Numbered from the stretch's first letter, positions 43,791-53,475 are shown. The stretch: 64,000 nucleotides of DNA from ENR-C587 sp942493235 (GCA_942493235.1 OW818676.1:2046001-2110000); one strand, 5' to 3'. Numbers and translations: made by a program. The notes: generated by a model not told the origin, from the sequence alone.

Positions 43791-46149
43791 CTTAATAAAG
43801 TTTTTTATTTTATTTTTTAGTATTTTTACACTTTCCGTGCTTAATTCGTTAGCTCAGGATAAAGCGCAAAGTTATGTTATCGCTGGTGTTTCCGTAGAAG
43901 GAAATAAATATGCCGATGAGTCAACTATTATTTCTCTTAGCGGACTGCATCCCGGAGATAATATATCTTTGCCCGGAGATAATAAACTACAGCTTGCTCT
44001 CCGAGCATTGTGGACGAGGCGAACATTTTCCGAAATAGACATTGTAGTTGATAAAGTTACTCCTGTAGGTATATTTCTAATAATTAAAGTTAAAGAATTC
44101 GACAGGCTTAACCGAATCATTTTAGAGAATAATGTCGAGCTTGACCACGCCGATATTAATAAAGCAATATCTAAAACAAAAGGTGATATTATTTCTCCCT
44201 GGGACATTTATGTAGCTAAACGAGATATTAAAAAAGCATATACCGATGAAGGTCTTCTATTTGCAAGAATCGAAGCAGAAAAAATGCCTACCGATACGCC
44301 GTTTTATGCTAATTTAAAGTTTATTATTAATGAAGGTGCCGAGTACAGTGTTACAAAAATTGAGTTTGAAGGAAACAAAGACTTTTCAAGTGATGATTTG
44401 GCAAGTGAATTTGACGATACTCATACTAAATCATGGTGGCAGTTCTGGCGTTCCTCAAAATTTGATTTAAAAGAATACGAAGCTGATAAGAAATTGTTAA
44501 ACGACTTTTTCAAAAGAGAAGGCTATATAGATGCTGCAATATTGAAGGATACTTTGCTGTTTGACGACGATAACCAAGAAGTAACCATCAATGTTAAAAT
44601 CAACGAAGGTAGAAAATATTACGTAAGAAATATTACCATAGAGGGTAATACTATTTATCCCCCCGAAGTTATTATGAAAAAGATTGACTTTAAAAAAGGT
44701 GATATATATAACTTAGAAAAAATGCAGATGAACACTACTATTAATCCTGACTTCACTGATGCACTATCTTTATATGTTGATAACGGCTATTTATATGCCG
44801 AGATTACAAAAGATGAAAAAAGAGTAGCTGACGATACTGTAGATGTAGTAATTAAGGTTCGTGAAGGCTCCAGAGTACAAGTTCGCAGGGTCGATATAGT
44901 AGGAAATACAAAAACTAAAGATAAAGTAATTAGGCGCGAGCTATACACCAGACCGGGTGATTATTTCAGCCGCTCTGCTGTGATGAAAAGCGTTAGAGGT
45001 CTTGGAGTATTAAATTATTTCAATCCCGAATCATTAATGAAATTCAAAGTTAATCCGGTAGATGAGACTAAAGTTGATTTAGTATATAATGTAGAAGAGC
45101 AATCAACGGAGACTTTTAATGCCTCTGTCGGGTTTGCAGGTAGTTATGGTTTGACAGGTTCCGTAGGAATGTCTTTTAATAACTTCTCGATTACCGAACC
45201 TTTAAAGGGTGGTGCCGGGCAGGTATTTAATTTCCAGTGGGAATTTGGGCAGGCAAGCCGCTACCAGTCATTGTCTTTAGGATTTTCGGAGCCATGGCTT
45301 TTTGATGAACCTACTACTATCGGGTTCAATGTGTTTGATACTCGATATAATTATATATGGAATTTTAGGCAGACAGGTATAGCTATCAATGTAGGTAGAA
45401 GAGTTCGCTGGCCTGACGATTATTTCAGATTAGACTGGAATTTAAGAATTAAAGAAAATGATGTCGGTACAGAAAGTTCATCAGGATTAAACTATCGTCC
45501 CGGTAAATATACCGAAATTACTATAGGGCAGACTATATCTAGAACCAGTTTAAATAATTTGTTTTTCCCTACCAGCGGTTCAAGATTTTCATTGACTACA
45601 CAGTGGGCTATGGGTGCTGTGAATTTCGGCTCTACCGATTATTTTAAAACACATATAAAATATGAATTTAATCAGCCATTATTCCAAATAGACGGTATGG
45701 ACAAATTAGTTTTCTATTTGTCAACAGAATTGGGATATTTAGAAGGTATAAAATCAGATACAAATATTTCTCCTATAGAATTATATAAAATGGGCGGTAA
45801 TGGTCTCTCTACTTTTGGCGTTACCCCTTTAAGAGGTTATGACGACGAAGCAGTAGGAAATCCCAATGGTGGAAAAGTACTTGCAAAACACGTAGCCGAA
45901 TTAAGATTTGCCGTTAGTCAAGAGAAAATGCCTATATTTGTATATGTTTTTGCTGAAGCCGGTAATGTATGGAAAAACTTTTCAGGAGTTGAGCCATTTA
46001 CACTCAATCGTTCAGCAGGTGTTGGTATCCAGATGATGATGAATCCGATTGGTATAATTGGCTTCAGTTACGGATATGGTTTTGATTATGATAACAGTGA
46101 AACTCCGGTCAAACCCGGATGGAAATTTACTTTCCATTTAGGACAATAG
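43774..46149 (+). CDS. bamA: Outer-membrane protein assembly factor BamA
   Basis: Inserts beta-barrel proteins into the outer membrane. A signal peptide (FFILFFSIFTLSVLNSLAQ) is followed by POTRA domains to about residue 430 (repeated VxGN..ysd/v.r patterns such as IEGNTIYPPEVIMKKI and VDIVGNTKTKDKVIRREL) and a C-terminal Omp85 barrel with GGNGLSTFGVTPLRGYDDE near residue 690, the conserved lid-loop region. It is translationally coupled to uppS and followed by the two Skp genes. Confidence 0.95.
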   Translation: MQSNHSLIKFFILFFSIFTLSVLNSLAQDKAQSYVIAGVSVEGNKYADESTIISLSGLHPGDNISLPGDNKLQLALRALWTRRTFSEIDIVVDKVTPVGIFLIIKVKEFDRLNRIILENNVELDHADINKAISKTKGDIISPWDIYVAKRDIKKAYTDEGLLFARIEAEKMPTDTPFYANLKFIINEGAEYSVTKIEFEGNKDFSSDDLASEFDDTHTKSWWQFWRSSKFDLKEYEADKKLLNDFFKREGYIDAAILKDTLLFDDDNQEVTINVKINEGRKYYVRNITIEGNTIYPPEVIMKKIDFKKGDIYNLEKMQMNTTINPDFTDALSLYVDNGYLYAEITKDEKRVADDTVDVVIKVREGSRVQVRRVDIVGNTKTKDKVIRRELYTRPGDYFSRSAVMKSVRGLGVLNYFNPESLMKFKVNPVDETKVDLVYNVEEQSTETFNASVGFAGSYGLTGSVGMSFNNFSITEPLKGGAGQVFNFQWEFGQASRYQSLSLGFSEPWLFDEPTTIGFNVFDTRYNYIWNFRQTGIAINVGRRVRWPDDYFRLDWNLRIKENDVGTESSSGLNYRPGKYTEITIGQTISRTSLNNLFFPTSGSRFSLTTQWAMGAVNFGSTDYFKTHIKYEFNQPLFQIDGMDKLVFYLSTELGYLEGIKSDTNISPIELYKMGGNGLSTFGVTPLRGYDDEAVGNPNGGKVLAKHVAELRFAVSQEKMPIFVYVFAEAGNVWKNFSGVEPFTLNRSAGVGIQMMMNPIGIIGFSYGYGFDYDNSETPVKPGWKFTFHLGQ

Positions 46150-46223
46150 ATTGGATAGGATAATTGAATGGATAGTATAAAAGAATGAATTGTTTTTTTG
46201 TCGAAATAGAAATAATTTAGCTC

Positions 46224-46250
46224 AAGCTACGACTTTATTAGCCGTAGCTT
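46224..46250. terminator. Hairpin between bamA and skp genes
   Basis: AAGCTACG (46224-46231) and CGTAGCTT (46243-46250), a perfect 8-bp stem with 11-base loop. No real T-run follows, so it may only weaken or process the transcript. Confidence 0.35.
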
Positions 46251-46349
46251 TGCTAATACAAATTACAAATAAATACTAAGTTAAATTACATTTATAAATT
46301 AAAAATTGACAAATTATTATTATTAACATATAAAATAATCGGAGTACTT

Positions 46350-46877
46350 ATGAAGAAATTATCAATTTTATTTACTGCAATATTAGCAGTTGTTCTGTTT
46401 ACAAATGTTGCTTTTGGTCAACAAAAACCCATAAAAATCGGTATTGTTGAAGTCGAAAAGATTGTTAAAGAGATGCCTGAAGCTATCGAAGCTGATAAAA
46501 TCATGAAGGATTTACAGAAAGCTTATCAAGATACTTTAATGAAAATGCAAGAAGATTTGGTTAAAAGAGCTGAAAATTATACAAAACAAAAAGCTATGAT
46601 GGCTGCTGACCAACAAAAAAATGAAGAAGAATCATTAAAAATGGGCGAACAGCAATTATATCAATATAGAGAAGCAAAATACGCCGAAATTAACGAAAAA
46701 AGAGAATTATATCTTACTCCGATAAGAAAAAAAGTTAACGAAGCAATCGAAGCTGTTGCTAAAGATGAACTAATCAGTGTAGTACTTGACAAAGGCAATG
46801 GTTCTGTACTATATGCCGAAGAAAAATTAGACATCACTTTTAAAGTAATCGACAGAATGAAACGCGGCACTAAGTAA
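46350..46877 (+). CDS. OmpH/Skp-family periplasmic chaperone, first copy
   Basis: Periplasmic holdase for unfolded outer-membrane proteins. Signal peptide MKKLSILFTAILAVVLFTNVAFG, then IGIVEVEKIVKEMPEA and a long charged coiled coil (about residues 50-130) returning to VVLDKGNGSVLYAEEKLDIT. Length 175 is typical. GGAG lies just before ATG. It lies 200 bases after bamA, in the usual bamA-skp-lpxD order. Confidence 0.88.
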   Translation: MKKLSILFTAILAVVLFTNVAFGQQKPIKIGIVEVEKIVKEMPEAIEADKIMKDLQKAYQDTLMKMQEDLVKRAENYTKQKAMMAADQQKNEEESLKMGEQQLYQYREAKYAEINEKRELYLTPIRKKVNEAIEAVAKDELISVVLDKGNGSVLYAEEKLDITFKVIDRMKRGTK

Positions 46878-46943
46878 TCATTATTAAGAGGTGAACAGCT
46901 CATTTTTTTACATGTTTTTGTTAATTTTAATAGAGATAAGATT

Positions 46944-47705
46944 ATGAAATATTTAAAAATTTCTGCAACTATAACTGCAGGTTTAATTGCAATTTTGATA
47001 ATGTCTGGAGAATTAATGGCTCAGAGAGTGGGCTTTATTTCTTCTGAACAAATTAGAGAGCTGTTCCCCGATGCTAAGCAGGCAGACCAAAGACTTGCCA
47101 CTGTACGAGAAGAATGGAAGCGAGAAATCAAAGAGATGGATGTACTGATCGAAGCTAAGGATTTTGAAATCAAAAAAAATCGATTAGTATGGACTGATGA
47201 AGAAAAAATACAGTATCTGGCTGAGCTTGAAAATTTAAAATCAGTCCGTATGGACTACGCTAAGCAAAAGTATTCGGTAGGCGGGGAATATGACCAGATT
47301 GTAAAAGCAATTTCGAAACCGATAGAAGAGAAAATATTTGCTGCCGTGCAGAAAGTTGCCGCCGATGAAGGCTATGATATGGTATGGGATAAATCTATTC
47401 AGCCACTGCCCTATGTAAATTTTAAATTTGACCTGACAGTTAAAGTATTATCTGAACTGGGAGTGGATACTGATCAGCTTGAAAAAGATTTGCTTGAAAA
47501 AATCAGCAAAGACCCACGAAATGCAGAGAAGAAATCTTCTGATACTCCTACTAAAAAAACAAGGAAACGAAGAACCGAATCTAAAGAAATTGAAAAAGAT
47601 TCTAAAGATATTCCATCTGAAATGAATATTGACAAAGATAAAGAGAATAAAGAGAATAAAGAAAATACGGAAAAAGAAATTCCGATTGAAGAACCCAAAA
47701 AATAA
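46944..47705 (+). CDS. OmpH/Skp-family periplasmic chaperone, second copy with charged tail
   Basis: A second Skp-like protein. It has a signal peptide, RVGFISSEQIRELFPDAKQA, a coiled-coil arm and VWDKSIQPLPYVN before the end of the fold. Unlike the first it has about 75 extra C-terminal residues rich in Lys, Glu, Asp and Thr (KKTRKRR, then KENKENKENTEKE), probably disordered. It is 66 bases after the first copy and six bases before lpxD. Confidence 0.85.
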   Translation: MKYLKISATITAGLIAILIMSGELMAQRVGFISSEQIRELFPDAKQADQRLATVREEWKREIKEMDVLIEAKDFEIKKNRLVWTDEEKIQYLAELENLKSVRMDYAKQKYSVGGEYDQIVKAISKPIEEKIFAAVQKVAADEGYDMVWDKSIQPLPYVNFKFDLTVKVLSELGVDTDQLEKDLLEKISKDPRNAEKKSSDTPTKKTRKRRTESKEIEKDSKDIPSEMNIDKDKENKENKENTEKEIPIEEPKK

Positions 47706-47711
47706 AATAAT

Positions 47712-48758
47712 ATGAAATTCAGTAAAATTCAAAAAGTTTCTGAAATCGCCGAAATACTAAATGGAGAAATCATTGGTAACGGCGATTTCTCTATAGAAGG
47801 CATAAATAGAATAGAATCCGCCAATAATAAAGAAATGACATTTCTGGCAGATTCAAAATATGAGAAGTACGTTGAAAGCTCCTGTGCAGCCTGCATACTT
47901 ACTTATAAAGGATTTGATACTGCTAAATATCCCGATAAGATTTTTATTACCGTTGAAGAACCGCGTAAAGCTTTTAATTTAATTATGCAGTATTTAAATG
48001 AGCTTAAAGCTTCATCTAAAAAGGGCATTCATCCTACTGCCGTTATAGGCGATAATTGTAAGATTGCAGAAACATCATTTATCGGTGCATATTGCGTTAT
48101 CGGTGATAACTGTACTATCGGCGAGCATACTATGCTTCAACCATCAGTAATATTATATGATGATATTATAATCGGCGATAATACTGTAATAAATTCAAAT
48201 GTTACTATATATCAAGAAGTTGAAATTGGTAACAATTGTATAATACACAGTGGTGCGGTAGTCGGTGCTGACGGATTCGGCTTTGAAGAGCATAAAGACG
48301 GTTCATATACTAAAATCCCTCAGCTTGGTAATGTATTAATCAAAGACGATGTTGAAATCGGTTGTAATACTACTGTAGATAGGGCTTTGCTCGGGTCAAC
48401 TATTTTAGAAAAAGGCGTAAAATTAGACAATCTGATAATGATAGGGCATAATGTATTTGTTGATGAACATACGGCTATGGCTTCTCAAGTCGGGATTTCT
48501 GGAAGCACCAAAATAGGCAAAAGAAATCGCTTAGGCGGTCAGGTTGGTTTCGCCGGTCATCTAACTACTGCCGACGACGTAGTACTGTTAGCTCAGTCCG
48601 GAGTTGCCAAATCAATTGAACAAAAGGGTATTTATTTCGGTGCTCCTGCTCGCGATAGAATGCGTGCTTTCAAAATTGAAGCAGTGATTAATAATTTACC
48701 CGAATTGCAAAGAGAAGTGAAAGCAATTAAAAGAACAATAGAAGAAAAAATGAGCTGA
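47712..48758 (+). CDS. lpxD: UDP-3-O-acylglucosamine N-acyltransferase
   Basis: Third step of lipid A synthesis, cytosolic, transferring a hydroxyacyl chain from ACP. An N-terminal uridine-binding domain (1-100) is followed by a left-handed beta-helix of hexapeptide repeats (IGDNCKIAE, IGDNCTIGE, IGNNCIIHSGAVVG). The catalytic His is in LIMIGHNVFVDEH, and GGQVGFAGHL is present. Length 348 fits. It shares one base with the next gene (TGATG). Implies the organism makes lipid A-type lipopolysaccharide. Confidence 0.95.
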   Translation: MKFSKIQKVSEIAEILNGEIIGNGDFSIEGINRIESANNKEMTFLADSKYEKYVESSCAACILTYKGFDTAKYPDKIFITVEEPRKAFNLIMQYLNELKASSKKGIHPTAVIGDNCKIAETSFIGAYCVIGDNCTIGEHTMLQPSVILYDDIIIGDNTVINSNVTIYQEVEIGNNCIIHSGAVVGADGFGFEEHKDGSYTKIPQLGNVLIKDDVEIGCNTTVDRALLGSTILEKGVKLDNLIMIGHNVFVDEHTAMASQVGISGSTKIGKRNRLGGQVGFAGHLTTADDVVLLAQSGVAKSIEQKGIYFGAPARDRMRAFKIEAVINNLPELQREVKAIKRTIEEKMS

Positions 48759-49561
48759 TGTCTATATATAACACTATAATAAATAGTTCGCTAATTCAAG
48801 ATAATATCAAGTATTACTGGGGCTATCAGTTCAATCTTGCAGAAAATTTCTTAGTGGATTATCTAAAGCGGAATAATGCCTTTAGTAAAGGTATGAATGT
48901 TTGCGAAATCGGATGTGCCGAGGGCGGTGTCTTGGCAGCATTTGTTAATTCCGGTGCTGACTATGCTCTTGGGACAGACATTGCTACTGCTCGTTTAGAT
49001 GCCGGCAAACAGATTAATTCTCTGCTTAACATAAATATCGAATTTATTGCTCATGATATTATTAATCAAGACATAGACCCAAGATTTATTGAGAAGTTTG
49101 ACCTGATTTTGTTAAGAGATGTAATTGAGCACTTGGAGAATCCGGAGCTGGCTCTGGCAAAGATTAAGACAATGCTAAAGCCGGGAGCAAAGCTATATGT
49201 AACTTTTCCTCCGTATAATTCGGCATTCGGCGGTCATCAGCATACTTTAAACAGCCTAATCGGTAAAATACCATTTATTCATAATTTGCCTACAAATTTG
49301 TTTTTTAACTTAATCAAAAACGGCAGAGCATTAGACCTTGCGGAAGTAAAAAGACTTAACGGAATTAAGCTAACTCCCCGAAAAATGCTGAACTGCATCG
49401 AAAAATGTGCTTATAAAATAGTTAAAGAAGAATACTTCCTGATTCGTCCTGTTTATAAAATGAAGTTCGGTTTGCCTTCTCTTAAGCTTACTCCATTAAG
49501 GCATCTTCCATTTGTGAAAAGTATTTTAAGTATGGAAGCCGGATATATTTTAGAGAAATAA
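48758..49561 (+). CDS. Class I SAM-dependent methyltransferase
   Basis: Rossmann methyltransferase with motif I VCEIGCAEGGVLAAF, acidic loop LGTDIATARLD, and FDLILLRDVIEHLENPE as motif IV with the following post-loop. The C-terminal third (GLPSLKLTPLRHLPFVKSIL) is outside the core fold and may choose the substrate, perhaps a glycan or lipid given its place after lpxD; that is inference. It is translationally coupled to lpxD and closed by a strong terminator. Confidence 0.8.
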   Translation: MSIYNTIINSSLIQDNIKYYWGYQFNLAENFLVDYLKRNNAFSKGMNVCEIGCAEGGVLAAFVNSGADYALGTDIATARLDAGKQINSLLNINIEFIAHDIINQDIDPRFIEKFDLILLRDVIEHLENPELALAKIKTMLKPGAKLYVTFPPYNSAFGGHQHTLNSLIGKIPFIHNLPTNLFFNLIKNGRALDLAEVKRLNGIKLTPRKMLNCIEKCAYKIVKEEYFLIRPVYKMKFGLPSLKLTPLRHLPFVKSILSMEAGYILEK

Positions 49562-49586
49562 TCCCTAAGCGAAATAAATAAATTTA

Positions 49587-49624
49587 AAAAACCTAACCGG
49601 CAATTACCAAGTTAGGTTTTTTTT
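49587..49624 (+). terminator. Terminator of the uppS-lpxD cluster
   Basis: AAAACCTAAC and GTTAGGTTTT arms around 13 bases, followed by T4; 25 bases after the methyltransferase stop. Confidence 0.85.
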
Positions 49625-49730
49625 ATAGTTTAATAATCTGAATTATGATAAAAAAAATATTTATTTATATTTAGTTCTATATGCTAGTAACTTACGAAGT
49701 AGCATGATTTTTATAAGCCTTTGCTATCTC

Positions 49731-49762
49731 TAACATAATATTTGCATATCATCATAATTTTG
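49731..49762 (+). promoter_or_regulatory. Bacteroidota-type promoter for the FecR-like gene
   Basis: TTG at 49731-49733, 21 bases, TAATTTTG at 49755-49762, about 40 bases before ATG 49803. Confidence 0.45.
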
Positions 49763-49802
49763 CTTAATTTTAAAGATTAAGTTTATTATAGGGGTCAAGG
49801 TA

Positions 49803-50834
49803 ATGACTAAGTATAGTATTATAATCATATTTCTATTTGCATTAGCTGTTAATGCCCAAGATTTTAAAGTACTTTCCAAATCTGGAGATGCCACTAAAAA
49901 AAGTGGATCTAAGTGGACCACAATAAAAACCGGTGAGAGCCTATCGACAAAAGACCAAGTAAAAATCGGTGATAAAGGATATTTGGTGCTAACTCATAAG
50001 AAAAGCAAAAACTCAATCGAACTCAATAAAACAGGTGTTTATGACCTGAAGAAAATATCTGCCGATATGTCTAAGGGTAAAAAAGGCGTTAGCTCTCAGC
50101 TTGCCAAATATTTCATAGACGAAATTTCAGCTTCTGATGATTACTTTGCCAAAGGTAACTATAAAGAGGGCATGGAGGGCAATCTGGGGGCTGTAGATAG
50201 AGGTATTGGCGGTAATGTAAATGCTAACGATAAAGTTACCGGTATGACCGGAATGAAAGCCAAAGATTCAAAGATATTGTCAGCTGTTGCCGGAACAGTT
50301 TTTGGAAATGATACTAAGATGCTCTATATTAAAATCCCACGTAACGGATACCTATTAGAATCCGAAAATGAGTTTATTTGGTATAAATACGGTAATTCAT
50401 CAAATTATACTTTTAGAATTATTGACAAAAATAATAAAACTATACTTTCTAAATCTACAAAAGATACATCTATAATTATTGATTTTGATGCTTATAATAT
50501 TGGTAAAGGCAATACATATTACTGGTTTGTAGAATCGGACGGAGATAAATCAATCGAAGAATCTATTCATTATTTATCGGATAATATGGCTTTGGAAATT
50601 AAAAATACAATAGAAGAATTTAAAACCGAAAGCGACCAGTCCGATAGTCCAATGGTGAACTTAGCAATTGCCGGTTATTTAGCCGATAAAAATATATGCA
50701 CTTCTGCCTATAAATATTTCAAAAAGGTACTCGACTCTGCACCCGAATCCGAAGAATACAAAAAAGTATTCGCAAAATTCCTTATTCGTATCGGCGATTA
50801 TCAAAGTGGTAAAGCTTTAGTTGAAAGGAAATAA
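49803..50834 (+). CDS. Exported FecR-domain-like protein
   Basis: Signal peptide MTKYSIIIIFLFALAVNAQ, then a FecR-like segment (about 20-85: VLSKSGDATKK, WTTIKTGESLSTKDQVKIGDKG, LVLTHKKSKN). A glycine-rich middle follows, then an Ig-like strand region (FIWYKYGNSSNYTFRIID ... YYWFVESD), and a helical TPR-like end (AIAGYLADKNICTSAYKYFKKVLDSAP). This layout occurs in secreted structural or sensory proteins; no regulator or sigma factor adjoins, so it is not a classic FecR system. Confidence 0.6.
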   Translation: MTKYSIIIIFLFALAVNAQDFKVLSKSGDATKKSGSKWTTIKTGESLSTKDQVKIGDKGYLVLTHKKSKNSIELNKTGVYDLKKISADMSKGKKGVSSQLAKYFIDEISASDDYFAKGNYKEGMEGNLGAVDRGIGGNVNANDKVTGMTGMKAKDSKILSAVAGTVFGNDTKMLYIKIPRNGYLLESENEFIWYKYGNSSNYTFRIIDKNNKTILSKSTKDTSIIIDFDAYNIGKGNTYYWFVESDGDKSIEESIHYLSDNMALEIKNTIEEFKTESDQSDSPMVNLAIAGYLADKNICTSAYKYFKKVLDSAPESEEYKKVFAKFLIRIGDYQSGKALVERK

Positions 50835-50845
50835 TTTAAGCGTTT

Positions 50846-50935
50846 AGCTCGCTGCTATGATGATTGGGTATTAAGGTTTGCCGTTAACTGGAAATAGGAA
50901 TTGGTTGTTGGTAGCTGGTGTACTTGGGAAGTATG
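50846..50935 (+). repeat. G-rich, C-poor tract with weak element end
   Basis: GCTCGCTGCTATGATGATTG weakly resembles the 306-bp-element end, followed by TGGAAATAGGAATTGG and TTGTTGGTAGCTGG words. Same end-plus-tract arrangement as at 25068, 38411 and 39681, more diverged. Confidence 0.35.
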
Positions 50936-51025
50936 GTTATTACGATATTAAACTCCTATATTTTGAATGTGAAATAATCGGACGGGAAAGCCAATACATA
51001 TAAATTTGTAAAAGAGTAAATTTAT

Positions 51026-51069
51026 AAAAAAACCTTCCTAAGCTTTTTAATGCTTTGGAAGGTTTTTTT
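51026..51069. terminator. Bidirectional terminator
   Basis: AAAAAACCTTCC-TAAGC ... GCTTT-GGAAGGTTTTTTT between the convergent FecR-like and lipoprotein genes. Confidence 0.85.
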
Positions 51070-51081
51070 CATAAATCAAAT

Positions 51082-51645
51082 CTATAATCCTTGTTTTTGG
51101 AGGAAAATCCCTTTATCAACTTTACCAAAAAAGTCTTGATAGAACTTCATGTCATCAATTACATACACATCTAAGGTGTTGCCGGTCTCGTCTATGATTT
51201 TAGCTTGGAAATTAGCTCTTACCTTAGAGCGAGAGCCAATCTCGGTTACATTGACAGATACTTCGATAGTTTTGAACTTCTTCAGATTTCTCTGTTGATT
51301 ATTATTAGAGTTTCGATTACTTTTTGAATTGAGCATAGATTCGAAAATTGCAGCCCAGACATCATTGTCATTGTCTTTGGACTTTTCACTCATGTCAATT
51401 TCTTTAGCAGCGGTAAGTAATCCCAAATCAGTAACTGCATTTTTAACTACAAATCCATCGTCTTGTAATACATTTAAAACAGCTTTTAGCACTAATTTGG
51501 TATTATTGGTATCAAATTCACGTGTCTGATATTCACGGGTCTGTAACTGCGTTTTTTGATCAGTTGAACCTATTTGCTGCCTTTCGGTAATAACAGTGCA
51601 GGCACTTAATGACAATATGAACAGTAATATTTGTAATTTTCTCAT
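51082..51645 (-). CDS. Lipoprotein, unknown function
   Basis: Lipoprotein signal MRKLQILLFILSLSAC with lipidated C16. The mature part has a repeated TREY/TREF segment, then VLKAVLNVLQDDGFVVKNAVTDLGLLTAAKE, a pattern seen in envelope lipoproteins with an alpha/beta fold, and a Asn/Ser-rich linker (NSKSNRNSNNNQQRN). No named family is certain. It is the last gene of a three-gene leftward group of envelope proteins. Confidence 0.65.
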   Translation of the reverse strand: MRKLQILLFILSLSACTVITERQQIGSTDQKTQLQTREYQTREFDTNNTKLVLKAVLNVLQDDGFVVKNAVTDLGLLTAAKEIDMSEKSKDNDNDVWAAIFESMLNSKSNRNSNNNQQRNLKKFKTIEVSVNVTEIGSRSKVRANFQAKIIDETGNTLDVYVIDDMKFYQDFFGKVDKGIFLQKQGL

Positions 51646-51749
51646 TAGAGTATATTGTTAGTTATACATTTGTAAATTATTTTAATAAAAATTGTTTTTA
51701 TAGATCTGTAAATTTTTCAAAAATAATGTTGATAATAGCATAGACGAAA

Positions 51750-52157
51750 TTAAAATTTGGATTGATGATAGGTTACTTTTTCGACTTTGCTATTTGTATC
51801 AAAAGTAATGACTATAGTTAAGGTCCTTTGAGTTACCGATGCCGAAGAGGATCTGCTTGAACCGCCTGCTAATATAACGAAATATCCGCTTGTACTTTCA
51901 TTATAAGTTACTTCGCTTGCTATTTTGTCCCATATCCAGACTTCTTTATCGGAGTCATCTTTGCTGACTATATTCGGCGAACCGAGTGCAATAGCAACTT
52001 CCTCTCCAGACATACCTTTTTTAATCTCTCTCTGCACTACGCCCACTGTGATATCTCTTTCCTGTTGTGCCGATGGTACTCCCTGAACCGTCGTGCAGGA
52101 ATTGAAGCCGATTATTGAACCGGTAAGTATTAAAGCTGATATTATTTTCGTTTTCAT
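51750..52157 (-). CDS. SmpA/BamE-like lipoprotein
   Basis: Lipoprotein signal with GFNSC lipobox, then a small domain beginning REIKKGMSGEEVAIALGSPN and continuing EVWIWDKIASEVTY, the pattern of the SmpA/OmlA (BamE) fold: a helix pair ending in LGxP followed by strands. A Ser/Gly-rich insert (AGGSSRSSSASV) separates two strands. It lies 30 bases after the outer-membrane protein gene and 104 bases before the next lipoprotein gene. A role in the BAM complex is possible but not shown. Confidence 0.65.
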   Translation of the reverse strand: MKTKIISALILTGSIIGFNSCTTVQGVPSAQQERDITVGVVQREIKKGMSGEEVAIALGSPNIVSKDDSDKEVWIWDKIASEVTYNESTSGYFVILAGGSSRSSSASVTQRTLTIVITFDTNSKVEKVTYHQSKF

Positions 52158-52186
52158 TTTTTCTCCGTTGATTATAAATAAATATT

Positions 52187-52954
52187 TTAAAAGCTAAATG
52201 ATATACCGATAGTTGTTAAAATCATATCGGTGTCTGATTTAAAAGTTTCAAATTCCGTATCGCCTGTTTCCAGAATTTTGACTTTTGAGTATTCTGCATT
52301 TGTTCCAAACGAGTATTTCATTTTTAGGTCTAAGTTTAGCGATGTTCTCTGATTAGGCAGTGTAATAAAATCAACTAATTTAATTGAAAGCCCGGCTCCT
52401 AATCCGTAAGCCCAAGAAGCAGAAACTTTATCTTGACTACTTTCTTCATAAGAATAAGTATTTAAAGTAGCTGTAGAAGAGAAAATATTAACTCCGGCAA
52501 AAGCTTCCAAATAGGGGACTATCCACCCTGTATTCGGCTGAAGCCTTGTAAATAATACTATTGGAATTATCATAGACTGTGTATCTATTGTATCTTGACC
52601 AAGCCAAAAACCATATTTGTAAATATTTAAATATTTAGTATCCCCTCCGAAAAATAGAAAATCGGCTTCAATTCCGAATGCTACTGGTATCGGGTCTGCA
52701 TAATAACCGCCATATAAAGAGAATCCTAAACCGGTTTTGTTCAAATTGTTGTGAAATTCTTCTTGGGGAACAGCATTAGCGAAATCAATTCCAAAAAAAC
52801 CATTTAAGGGCTTTTTCTTTAGCTTTGCAACAAGTTCTTCATTTTTATCAATTTCTTTATTATTCATGTTATTTGAAGTAGTTTGTTGAGCCATTGCCGG
52901 TAAAGCAAATGCTGTAATAATAATAAAAATTACTAATTTGTAAATACATCTCAT
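52187..52954 (-). CDS. Outer-membrane beta-barrel protein
   Basis: Signal peptide (FIIITAFALPAMAQ), then an Asn/Lys-rich spacer and alternating amphipathic strands with glycine and aromatic ends (GLGFSLYGGYY, GIEADFLFFGG, SWAYGLGAGLSIK, SLNLDLKMKYSFG) closing with TTIGISFSF, the terminal aromatic typical of barrels. It resembles the opacity/OmpA-barrel type with about eight strands. First gene of the three-gene leftward group. Confidence 0.75.
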   Translation of the reverse strand: MRCIYKLVIFIIITAFALPAMAQQTTSNNMNNKEIDKNEELVAKLKKKPLNGFFGIDFANAVPQEEFHNNLNKTGLGFSLYGGYYADPIPVAFGIEADFLFFGGDTKYLNIYKYGFWLGQDTIDTQSMIIPIVLFTRLQPNTGWIVPYLEAFAGVNIFSSTATLNTYSYEESSQDKVSASWAYGLGAGLSIKLVDFITLPNQRTSLNLDLKMKYSFGTNAEYSKVKILETGDTEFETFKSDTDMILTTIGISFSF

Positions 52955-53062
52955 AATAATACACCCTTATCGTTTATAACTCTATACATTTGTTTAACGC
53001 TTATAACACTTTTTTTGTTACAAAATATTTTAAACAAATTATATTTGTTGTAAAAAAAAATA

Positions 53063-53368
53063 AGGTTCATCGCTATTTTGTGTGGGTATGCAAATAAAGT
53101 AATCTTTCTTACAACGGCGTTAGCTGTTGAACATCGGTAATAAACATTGTTTAGTCCCCACACTCTTTTTTCTCTTTTTGTCGTTAAAAGAAGAGAGTGA
53201 TGGTGGTGTAACTCGTAATGTTACAGATATATAACTCCTAACGGAGTTAAGATATCAAATCATTGATGTTTATCAAATAATATATCCAAAATCAATATTT
53301 GATACATTAAGGTTTTGATTATACTAATAACAAATATTTGCTAACCCACTTAAAATAGCGAAGCCCCA
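53063..53368 (-). mobile_element. 306-bp terminal-inverted-repeat element, copy 2
   Basis: Inverted relative to copy 1 at 31903-32208 and of the same length. The plus-strand left end reads GGTTCATCGCTATTTTGTGT, and the right end is the reverse complement of GGGGCTTCGCTATTTTAAGT. The internal stem (AACTCC/GGAGTT at about 53232-53249) is kept while the loop differs from copy 1. No transposase. It separates the barrel-protein promoter from marR. Confidence 0.75.
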
Positions 53369-53424
53369 AAAATTTCAAGAAAAATAAAAAAATATTTAAA
53401 CCATTACAATAAAAATACGTCTAA

Positions 53425-53444
53425 ATAGTTCTATATGCAACTAT
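53425..53444. promoter_or_regulatory. Candidate MarR operator
   Basis: ATAGTT-CTATATGC-AACTAT, a 20-bp palindrome with 6-bp arms, 31 bases upstream of the marR start; AACTATTG occurs again just downstream. Autoregulation at such sites is usual for MarR proteins. This assignment is inference. Confidence 0.45.
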
Positions 53445-53475
53445 TGTGTTTGGAACTATTGCAAGGGGTACTATT

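Noticed and set aside
46306..46334. TTGACA-N17-TATAAA, a textbook sigma-70 promoter before the first skp gene
   Set aside because: It would leave almost no leader before the ribosome site, and the other promoters here follow the Bacteroidota form; probably chance in AT-rich DNA.
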